This document shows positions 1 to 11,305 of a stretch of 64,000 nucleotides of DNA, piece after piece. The stretch lies in assembly GCA_037951105.1 (NCBI GenBank), contig JBAMJV010009415.1, forward strand, positions 62,001 through 126,000, in the 5' to 3' direction. A model generated the notes under the pieces. The model saw only the letters and a program-made list of their open reading frames with translations. It ran no database searches and had not been told where the DNA came from. Source of the stretch: Echinarachnius parma. Taxonomy: Eukaryota > Echinodermata > Echinoidea > Clypeasteroida > Echinarachniidae. Positions within the stretch are counted from its first letter, which is position 1. Each line of letters opens with the position of its first letter. Made by a program: the position numbers and the translations under genes.

Positions 1-62
1 TCATGGCAGGATCCTGTGCGCCTTCCAAGAGGAGGCCATGCTTGGTGCCTGTATTGTGCAAT
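1..62 (+). CDS. FRMD-like exon a (partial at window edge)
   Basis: Reads HGRILCAFQEEAMLGACIVQ from position 2 and ends one base into a Ser codon at donor GTAAGT. It matches the FERM segment in which FRMD5 has HGRLLC followed by an alanine-rich helix. The true exon start is outside the window. Confidence 0.85.
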
Positions 63-3000
63 GTAAGTTTACATATCATTGGGTGAGACTGAGAGGGGGT
101 CAAAGTCATTTTGTTTTGCTAATTTAGTTATTTATAAATAAATCCAATCTTGTAGGTTGAAGCCTCTTCCTCTGTAATTCAACATTTTATAATAATAAAT
201 TGTCAAATTTGGGGAATATTAATCACATACGTGTATAATGGCCCGGTCAGATATCAACGGATAGCGGAAACGAATGCCCAACAAATAGAAAATTTGCGAA
301 ATGAAATTGTCCGGTGATGAAAGTCGTCTCCATTGCTTTATGTACAAAACATAGAACAAAGTACATCACCGGACAAGGAACAGACAAGAAACGCATACGA
401 ACGGATGGAAAATTTAGCTCTCCGTTTGACGTCCATTTACGCAATCTGTTGATATGTGACCGGGCTATAAACGACAGCTACAATTTTTGTTCTACATTAT
501 GTCAAACTTTAATCATTATTATCTCTGAAGTACAAAAAGTGACTTCGCACCCTACTCTTTCCAACCAACAATCATATAGTATATGAAGCTCCACAAAAGT
601 ACAAATAAAACAATAAGTAGCTACAGGAGCTATCATACAATACTTAGTAACTCTGAGCAATAACTGAGTCGGCTGGATTGCAAACATGTTTTTCTTTTCC
701 TTCTTTATGACATACAGCGAATCTGGAGGACTATAATCCTGAAGAACACCTGCCTGGCTATGCGTCTTGTTTCACTATGTTCCCCAAACAGTCAGAGAAA
801 CTCACGATCAGGATAGAAGAAATCCATCAAACAGAACTAAGGTATGCTATAGTGTTCACTACATACTAGCCTGTGTCACACTCAATTATCTTGATAATTT
901 AGTTAGATAATAGATAATTCATCTACATGTATGTATGTGACAGACGGGTGACAGTCATGCTACAAATTATCTAGATAATTGGCCCCTGTGTGTCACGGTC
1001 ATACATGTACATGTATGAAAGAGAATCTGTTTTATGTATCGTACTGAAGAACAACGTTTTTATTGAGGATTACAAATATCTACAATGGTTTTTCAAGCTC
1101 ACCCATTCAGGACTGGTTGATGTTTCTATAACATGTATTATTCACCATAGACCCAAGCCCGAGTATTTTCGGGACAGTTCCTGAGCGGGCTAATTCATCC
1201 AGAACATTATTATGAAATGATTGTGTTTTATGCAACAGATTATTGCAAATATTTGCTTTATGTCTACTCCATACTGTACAACAAGGATTTCTGAGGACTA
1301 TAATCGTCGTGAACACCTGCCCAGCTATGTGTAACAAAAATGTTTAGAAAACTTGTCATTGGTTTTCTATTGGACCTATCTACATCTAGCACGCATATTG
1401 TATTACTATTGAGTGAGCATAAAGGGGTCGAAAAATCAGGTTCCTTGTTTGTAAAATGCCTTTGTAAGTGATTCCTCTTGCAAAGAAAGCGCAATTTAAG
1501 AGCCTGCGAATGTCTTTTTGTGATGCCCAACAGGCAACACCAAATATTAATTCCGCTAAATTTACAGTAGCTCTATAAATAGATAAACAAAGGGGCTTGC
1601 CATAAACATTTTATTAAAAATTTTATTTCTATCTTTCTCTGTCTCTTTACAGGGGTTTGTCACCTGCCCAGGCTGAATTCAGGTTAATTGAGACTGCACA
1701 CAAACTGGACACGTATGGAGTCGATCCACACCTTGTGCGGGTAAGAGAGCTAATAGGCAGTTTTCTAAATTAATGAACTTTTTAAACTGCTCAAAATTCA
1801 GATATAAAAATGTAAGCATTTAAATCATTCCAGCTGTTCTTTAATGAACACAGATTTTTCTTAATATGAACAAGAATGTTAAGTATTTTTTATGATTGCC
1901 ATAAGTTGTTTGAAGGAGACATGTACATGTATGTTCATGTAATGGTAGGTCACCACAACTACTGAAAAATCAAGCTTAAATTTAGACCAAGACCCCATAA
2001 CTTAAAGTTCATGATTAATTGCACAGGCTAATGATAAGGATTATGCAATCAATCAATAGGCCACAATAATTGATTTTACAATTAATTGTTAAATTATTAT
2101 GCCTCCGCCAACGAAGTGGCCGGAGGCATTATGTTTTCGGGTTGTCCGTCCGTCCTTACGTACGTCCTTACGTACGTCCTTACGTACGTCCGTCCGTACG
2201 TACGTCCCGTTTTCGTTCTCGCGATAACTCAAGAACCGGTTGACGTATCAATTTCAAACTTGGTATGAGTGTACATATTGGGGTGACAATGATCTGATTA
2301 GATTTTAGTGGCCATGAGGTCAAAGGTCAAGGTCACAGGACTCAATATATATGTAAAAATGCCTCGTTCTCGCGATATCTCAAGAACCGGTAGACGGATC
2401 AATTTCAAACTTAGTATGAGTGTACATATTAGGGTGGTAATGATCTGATTAGATTTTGGGGTTCATGAGGTCAAAGGTCAAGGTCACAGGACTTAATATA
2501 TGTGCTAAAATGCTTTGTTCTTGCGATATCTTAAGAACCGGTTGAATGATCAATTTCAAACGTGGTATGAGTGTACATATTTGGGTGGTTATGATTTGAA
2601 TACATTTTAGGGTTCATGGGGTCAAAGGTCAAGGTCACAGGACTCAATATATGTGAAAAAATGCCTCTTTCTCGCGATATCTCAAGAACCGGTTGACGGA
2701 TCAATTTCTAACTTGGTACGAGTGTACACATCTGGGTGGCAATAATCGGATTCGACTTAGGGGTCATGAGGTCAAAGGTCAAGGTCACAGGTCACAATAT
2801 ATATGCAAAAATGGCTTGTAATGGCAAAATTTCAAGAACTGAATATCAGATTTCAATCAAATTTGGTACCTGAATGTTTCTTAGGGAGCCAATGTAGCCA
2901 TCAAAGTTTGGGGTCATATGGTCAAGGTCACAGAACTTGAAATATATGAGGGAAAAAAATAATTCAGGATATTAAAATCGCGTGATAGCGGAGGCATAAT

Positions 3001-6000
3001 TTTTGACTGCGCGCAGTCGAAGATCCATCTAGTTGTTTTGGGGGCCTAGGTTAAATTTTGTGAAATGTTGGAAACAGTGAAAAATGAAAACCTGATTTGT
3101 TAACAAATCATATCAATCTAAATGATTCATGTAGTTGGCAATGTCAGTGGTAAATGTTCTTTGCTGTCAATCACACTGTAATGATCCTCTTTGGTATGCA
3201 GGAAGTGGAATTTACATTTTGCACCTGGGTTGACTGAAATGTACAATCAATAATGTTAATTGGGTGAAACATACAAGGCTGTTTACAGGTTCAGGACATG
3301 TTCTGACTGAAATGTAACCATCAAGTATGTTTACAAGGCTGTTTACTGACAGTAAATTATAAGAAAATGAAAAGAGATTCGAATTAAATTAACAACCATG
3401 GTGCATGTACATTTATGTTATGAAAGTTACATACTGCACCTGGTTGAAATTTACCATCAGGAATGAGGGCAGGTTGAAAATGTACACAGCTGTATACTGA
3501 TTGAGGCCATTCTTTTGTAAAGAGGGTGAAATGTATACTGTATTTTTATTGAATTAAAACATTTTTACATTGTAATTTGCCATCAAGGATGTTGATCTAT
3601 TGGGTGAAAATGCGAAGTTGTTTTTTATCAATATAACTTTCAAGAGATAACGCCAAATTGTATTGTAACCATTTACTCCCTCTGACCCATTTCCAGATTT
3701 CCTCTTCTTTGAATTTTAAAAGAAAAAGTTATGAATTTGAACTAAAACTGAGTCCTTAAGTAATCAAGTTTTATTGTATGTACAATGCAATTTATTTCAA
3801 TGGAAAATTAAGTTTTAAAGGTACACTTGAGTATTGGTACTTCATGAAAAAAAAATTGTAAGGGTTTTGGTTGGTTTTAATTCCATTTGAAAGTTCATTG
3901 AATAAAACATGTGGAATGAGAATCATTCCCATTCAAATGATTTCATAGTTGTAAAATTTGATTTCAAAATATTTTATTTATATATCGTCTAGCCAGAAGA
4001 TATCTGGACTCTTAAGAAAATGCATAAAATGCTTATACACTTCTTTCAAAAAATTTCAAAAGAGGTTTTTACATAGTTGTTGATGATATCTCTATTTAAT
4101 TATAATTTTAACTAAACAACACGTGTATGTAAAATAGTTTAAACTAATGAGTTTTAGAGAGCGCCCTCTTGAGTTTTCACGCCTCTTTTAAAATGATAAC
4201 AAGCTTTTTACTTAGTCGTTTGTGTATACCTTTCGAGCATGGTGGAGTTATAACTATTAGTTTGTAATTAAATAGTGCAGGTTTCAGTTACTAAAATTCA
4301 GTTTGACCAAAACTCAACTATCCCTTTAAAGGGACAGTTCCTCTTTTACAAAACGTCTGAACAGTTTCCAGTTGACGGATGGGGATGAATGTAACACACA
4401 AAAAAAAAATCAGATCGAACAGCCCTGTAATTTGGATTCTACGAATGAAAAACGAATGCATCCCTCCATCAAACTATATATCGGTCAATAAAGGAGTTTA
4501 ACTGATTTAGCATAATATTACAACAATATTGTACTTATTCTGGTATAGGTATTGTGAAGCCGCCATTTGTAAAGGTATGTCACGGAAAAAAATCTAAAAA
4601 ATGAAGAATATGTAATTACATGTACCGTATTTGTCGGTGTATTAACCGCTCCGGTGTATTAACCGCACCCCTAAAAAAATTTTTTTTTAAAGTGCGGTTA
4701 ATACGGTCGTGTATTAACCGCACCCCCTTCTTTTTTTCTTTTTTTTTTTTAAAAGCTGCGGTTGTTTGTTTGTTTGTTTGTTTGTTTGTTTTATTTCTGC
4801 ATTTTTTCAAAACAATACATAATCATAATTGTACAAAATGTATTTCAAATATTAACAATATAATTACAAGTGATAATTATACATAAAGAAAAGTACAACA
4901 AATAATTATCAATTTGAAGTAATAAATAAAGCACATAAACGCAGGAGACCGCCATCATGAGCTGTAAGCTTGAAATCGATGGCGGCCTCAATCAGAGGTT
5001 AATACACCAGCAAATACGGTAGTCAGTTTAAGCGAGGTTTGGTTATTTTGTTTAGTATCGGCTTATGCGCAGGTCACGTAGCTAGCGCGGGTCACGTAGG
5101 GGTCACGCATAGCGATGTAGTACTCCGTGGAATCCATGTGCGAACTTTCTCACCAGGTGAATACACGTATAATGCACAATTAAATGTTGGACAACGGTTT
5201 ATTAGTTTTAGGTCTATAACTCCACGAAAAAGAGATTTCAAGCCCTAATTTTTTCAGGCATGCTATTAAATGACATTTTCTTTCATATAAGACAATAACC
5301 TCGCAACTTTTGAAATTTGGCTTGCAAAAGAGGGTCTGTCCCGTTAAATAAAAAGAAAAATCTGTATGTATTGAAATATTTTTCTTTCAACCATCCAGGA
5401 CATGTACGGAACCCAGTTGTACCTCGGCCTAACCTTTAGGGGCGTGTTGCTGTTCAGAGGCAGTATGCTGGCAGAGACATTCAAATGGGAATCAATCAGG
5501 AAGTTCTCTCAAGATGGCCGAGCGCTCATCATTCATGCCGTCTTTAATGAGGTTTGTATTCCCTGCAACCATGTAATGATAAAGATAAGGAAAGTAATGA
5601 AATGGTGATAGTAGTGTTTGTAAGGATGATGTTAGTGATGATAGGGGTAAACCCATTCCAAAAAAAAAGTAGACTTTCCAAAAAAGTCTAAAAAAATGGA
5701 CCGTTTCATGCAATTCTAGATGGTCTAAAATATAACCTTTTCACTCAAATAGAACCAAATTTCATGGTTTACATAAAATAATCCCAACAAAGGTGCGTCG
5801 ATTGCCACACCTGCACTTACCAAGGTTCGTCGATCGCCACACCTGCTCATACAAAGGTTCGTCGATTGCCACACTTTATTCTTACCGAGGTTCGTCGATT
5901 GCCACACCTTACTCTTACCAAGGTTCGTCGATTGCCACACCTTGATCTGTCCTAGGTTCGTTGATCGCCACACTTTATTCTTACTGAGGTTCGTCGATTG

Positions 6001-9000
6001 CCACACCTGCTTTTACAAAGGTTCGTCGATCGCCACACTTTACTATTACCAAGGTTCGTCTCTTAACTCTTACCAAGGTTCGTCGATCGCCACACCTGCT
6101 CATACAAAGGTTCGTCGATCGCCACACTTTATTCTTACCGAGGTTCGTCGATCGCCACACTTTATTCTTACCGAGGTTCGTCGATCGCCACACTTTATTC
6201 TTACCGAGGTTCGTCGATTGCCACACCTGCACTTACAAAAGTTCGTCGATTGCCACACCTTGATCTGTCCTAGGTTCGTCGATCGCCACACTTTACCCTT
6301 ACCAAGGTTCGTCGATTGCCACACCTGCTCTTACCAAGGTTCGTCGATCGCCACACTTTATTCTTACCGAGGTTCGTCGATTGCCACACCTGCACTTACA
6401 AAAGTTCGTCGATTGCCACACCTTGATCTGTCCTAGGTTCGTCGATCGCCACACTTTACCCTTACCAAGGTTCGTCGATTGCCACACCTGCTCTTACCAA
6501 TGTTCGTCGATCGCCGCACCTGCTCTTGCAAAGGTTCGTCGATCCCCACACTTTATTCTTACCCAAGGTTCGTCGATTGCCACACATGCTCTTACCAAGG
6601 TTCGTCGATTGCCACACCTGCTCTTACCAAGGTTCGTCGACCGCCACACCTGCTCTTACAAAGGTTCGTCGATTGCCACACTTTATTCTTACCGAGGTTC
6701 GTCGATTGCCACACCTGCTCTTACCAAGGTTCGTCGATCGCCACACCTGCTCTTACAAAGGTTCGTCGATCGCCACACTTTATTCTTACCGAGGTTCGTC
6801 GATTGCCACACCTGCTCTTACCAAGGTTAGGCGATCGCCGCACCTTGCTCAGCAGCCTAGATTAATAAAAAAAAAAATTTAAAAATCCTGCAAAGTTATG
6901 CATAATACACTCAGACCTGTCCTATGGGCCACCTGTCTATAGCATCCAACCTGCCTATAGTGGCCACCAAAAGTGTTACTCTACATAATCAAACAGTGTT
7001 GAGGAACCTGTCACCTGTCTACCGTGCATAGCCAATTGTTTATCTTGGTGGGCATTATACACATGTTGGTTATACTGTACATACCATTTGAAGAAAACAA
7101 AATTATCCTCGTGCCACATTACAATTTCTTGATAACAGTAGGTGCCAAATCCAAGAGATTGTGAAAAATGTCCTTGACAGACGTAGTCATTAATTGCATA
7201 TGCCATGCCAGCATAGTGATGGTTACAAGCATTCTCTTTATATAGCCAAAGCAAAATGAAAATGATTTGATCCTTGTATCCTAAATTTACATGATGTAGA
7301 CAATATCATTATACTGTATTGGCTATCAGAATGTCTATAATGCCTGTAAGTTGGGAAGAGTCTTTTTTTTCTTCTCACTTTCTGTAAACCTGGGGTCATG
7401 CAGCCCTAGTTGGCATAGAAACCAGCTGATAAGAGTATTGCAGCTACACTTTCAATTCTTGCTCTTTGACCTATGAATCATTTCTACTCAACTGGTATTT
7501 GATTTTTGTGTAAACAATTATAGATAAACAGCTGTTCTGGTATATATTTTGAATTGAAATTATAAGGCATTGCAACTTTGTAACTGCTGTTCTGTATGCC
7601 TGATGTGTGTATTATGCATAGCACCCCATGTAATGCTGTAGTAAGTGCATAATAAACCATGATAGAGTGTATTATATTTTACAATCCATGGTATATACTT
7701 TTGCTAAATACAGGAAAAGAGTTCATGTATTTTTAATTGAAATTATAAGGCAACTTCACTTTTTATTCTAATAAATTTAAATACTAAGCCAGAACAATTC
7801 TGAGCATATATTGTTCATAAAGGATTATGTCATAATGTGGTATCTTGCTATACTTTTGTATATTTCCTTTTCATTTCGTAAATCCATGTTTCAGGAACGT
7901 AATGAAAGACATTCCATACAACCATCTCTTATATTTTCCAAAATATTTGAATTTTTGTGACACACTTCAACAATTTATGTGTATTCATGCACATGCTCAT
8001 GTTTGTGAAATGTTACGTATATCACAAGGGCAATGAAACGCAAGCAGACTATTGCTTTACTGACTTGAAGAGATTCTAGAGGAGAAATAATTCAGGCTCG
8101 TCACTCGCTGGCCCCTGGATAGTGAAATTGCACTTGGGGCCAGCAAAATGTACGAAATTTATATTTTGGTGGCCCGATTGGGCAAGTAGATTTTCAACCC
8201 GACATTGACAAAATGATTTTTTTTCCTGTCATGCTTCATCTGTAATTACAGGTTTGATTAGGAAAGAGTGGTATTTTGAAGTAAAAAGTTTACTCATGAA
8301 ATACAATTTTGGGGCCAGTAATTTTTCTTTCTGGCCACCAGAATAGGAGAATTAATTATTTCACTGACCCGACCGGGCCACTGACGAAAATGGTGAGTGT
8401 GGATCCTTTTTAAAGTTAGAGCATAATCAGCAAGAAAATTGTGATTATTTAAAGATGCCCATTTGTTCATATGGGGAACTCAAATTGGCAATGCACTCTA
8501 ATAACTTTTTGTACTACTAGCTCTCCCCATATATGTTTTGTACACCAAATTCCCCATTTTTCTTCATATAGTCACACTTTCCATTCCCCAAACTCATGAT
8601 ATGTTGTGTATAAACATATTCTACAAAGAGTTTGAATATTTAAACGAATGGATAACAAATATATTTTGAGAACATTGAACAAAATTGAAATTATGTGTAC
8701 ACAACGTATGGGGAGTAGTCATTACAGCAGGTAGTCCACAACTTTGGCAGAGTGTTGCAAATTGAATCACTCATACAAATACATGTAAATTTATATTTTC
8801 AGAGAGCCGTTGCTTTCTAATCTTTTCACCAATTGTGCTCAATTTTTAGGAACTATAATCATCCTATTTAAAGTGTCTTATAGTGCATACAACCATTTGT
8901 CAGGAATCCAGTGCGTCATAAAAATGCAAGTATTTGGGAATTAATTCTATGGAATGTTTTTCTTTTTTATAAAATAAAGAGAACAAATAATATAATATAA

Positions 9001-11274
9001 AGAATACAGAGAAACGGGTAATTAAGAAACCACAATATTGCACAAAAAAATGTTCATAATTTTTCTTGTTGATATTTCAATTTTATTATATTTAACAAAT
9101 ATATACCATGTAAATGCTACAAAGTTGCCCTATAATTTAGCTTGATATGAAGCCTTCCCATGTGTTATAGGAGTATATACCATGCATGCATAGTACATAC
9201 ATAACGGACATATAGAGCAGCAGATAATTGTTTACACAATAATCAACTGCAGTGGTGTAGAAACAGCTCATAGGTCAAAGATCAGAGATTGAAAGTGGAA
9301 CTGCAGTCTTATCAGCTGGTTTCTATGCCAACTAGAGCTGACCACATATTTTGAGAAAAACAAACTAATCCCAACTAGCATGCACCACCTACATTATGTA
9401 CATATTATAGTGCACAGATAAAATAATTTGCTTTAATTTTGATCTAGCTAGAAAGAGAATGTATGTAACCATCACTATATGCTGGCACATGTTTCTTCAA
9501 AAGTTGATCTATAAATGCAGGTTCATGATATGTACAGTCAAACCGACACGTGTATAATGGACACCCAAGAGAAACAAGTGGCCATGCACGGTAGACCGCG
9601 GTGACCTCGGGTTCCTCAACACTGTTTACACAAGAGTCAAATACCGTTGGAGTAGAATTGATTCATAGGTCAAAGATCAGAGATTGAAAGTGTAGCTGCA
9701 GTACGTCTTATCAGCTGGTTTCTATGCCAACTAGGGCTGACCACATATTTACAGAAAGCGAAAAGAAAAAAAAGACTCTTCTCAACTTACATGCACTGTA
9801 GACATTCTGATAGCCAAGATATTGTCTACATCATGTCAAGGACATTCTTCACGAACCCTTGGATTTGGCACCTACTGTGATCAAGAAATTCAAATGGTAT
9901 GTAGCCTACAGTATAACCGACATGTGTATAATGCCCACCAAGGCCACTATAGGCAGGTTGGATGCTATAGACAGGTGGCCCATAGGACAGGTCTGACTGT
10001 ATTATGCATAACTTTGCAGGATTTTGTTTTCTTTTTTATTAATCTTGGCTGCTGAGCAAGGGGAGGCGATCGCCTAACCTTGGCAAGAGCAGGTGTGGCA
10101 ATCGACGAACCTAGGTAAGAGCAGGTGTGGCAATCGACGAACCTTGGTAACGGTAAAGTGTGGGCGATCGACGAACCTAGGACAGATCAAGGTGTGGCAA
10201 TCGACGAACCACTGTAAGAGCAGGTGTGGCAATCGACGAACCTCGGTAAGAATAAAGTACGGCGATCGACGAACCTTTGTAAGAACAGGTGCGGCGATCG
10301 ACGAACCTTGGTAAGAGCAGGTGTGGCAATCGACGAACCTTGGTAAGGGTATAGTGTGTCGATTGACGAACCTTGGTAAGAGCAGGTGTGGCAATCGACG
10401 AACCTTGGTAAGGGTATAGTGTGGCGATTGACGAACCTTGGAAAGAGCAGGTGTGGCAATCGACGAACCTTGGTAAGGGTCAAGTGTGGCAATCGACGAA
10501 CCTAGGACAGATCAAGGTGTGGCAATCGACGAACCACTGTAAGAGCAGGTGTGGCAATCGACGAACCTCGGTAAGAATAAAGTGTGGCGATCGACGAACC
10601 TTTGTGAAAGCAGGTGTGGCGATCGACGAACCTTGGTAAGAGCAGGTGTGGCAATCGACGAACCTTGGTAAGAATAAAGTGTGGCGATCGACGAACCTCG
10701 GTAAGAATAAAGTGTGGCGATCGACGAACCTTTGTATGAGCAGGTGTGGCGATCGACGAACCTTGGTAAGAGTAAAGTGTGGCGATCGACGAACCTTTGT
10801 AAAAGCAGGTGTGGCAATCGACGAACCTCAGTAAGAATAAAGTGTGGCGATCAACGAACCTAGGACAGATCAAGGTGTGGCAATCGACGAACCTTGGTAA
10901 GAGTAAGGTGTGGCAATCGACGAACCTCGGTAAGAATAAAGTGTGGCGATCGACGAACCTTTGTATGAGCAGGTGTGGCAATCGACGAACCTTGGTAAGT
11001 GCAGGTGTGGCAATCGACGCACCTTTGTTGGGATTATTTTATGTAAACCATGAAATTTGGTTCTATTTGAGTGAAAATGTTATATTTTAGACCATCTAGA
11101 ATTGCATGAAACGGTCCATTTTTTTAGACTTTTTTGGAAAGTCTACTTTTTTTTTGGAATGGGTTGGTAATGAATGATGATTATTATGGTGATGAAGATG
11201 GTGATGATGATGATATTTGATGATGATGATGATGATATTGTTAATGATTATGTTAATGATGATAGTGATGAATG

Positions 11275-11305
<31 letters not shown>

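Larger units (their letters stand above)
5651..11164. mobile_element. Foldback transposon-like element, about 5.5 kb, in intron of the FRMD-like gene
   Basis: Ends ACCCATTCC...GGAATGGGT are inverted; the outer unique 130 bp, a 33-bp satellite array and about 1 kb of inner sequence are mirrored in both arms (5651 to about 7750, and about 9060 to 11164). A spacer of about 1.3 kb separates them. The flanking host copies GGGTAA (5645-5650) and TGGTAA (11165-11170) look like a target duplication: the same host sequence is uninterrupted as GATAGTGGTAATGAATGATG at 11741-11760. Arms built of satellites resemble foldback elements such as fly FB and sea urchin TU (family knowledge). No transposase was seen. 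Confidence 0.85.

Noticed and set aside
5792..6846. CRISPR-like array (33-bp repeats)
   Set aside because: The repeats are directly contiguous with no unique spacers, and the DNA is eukaryotic with introns.
5942..6882. Long overlapping open frames on both strands (up to 164 codons) in the 33-bp array
   Set aside because: The unit is a multiple of three, so several frames stay open automatically. The products are the same 11-residue peptide repeated, with no domain and equal openness on the opposite strand.
10074..11090. Open frames in the right-arm array
   Set aside because: Mirror image of the left-arm artefact.
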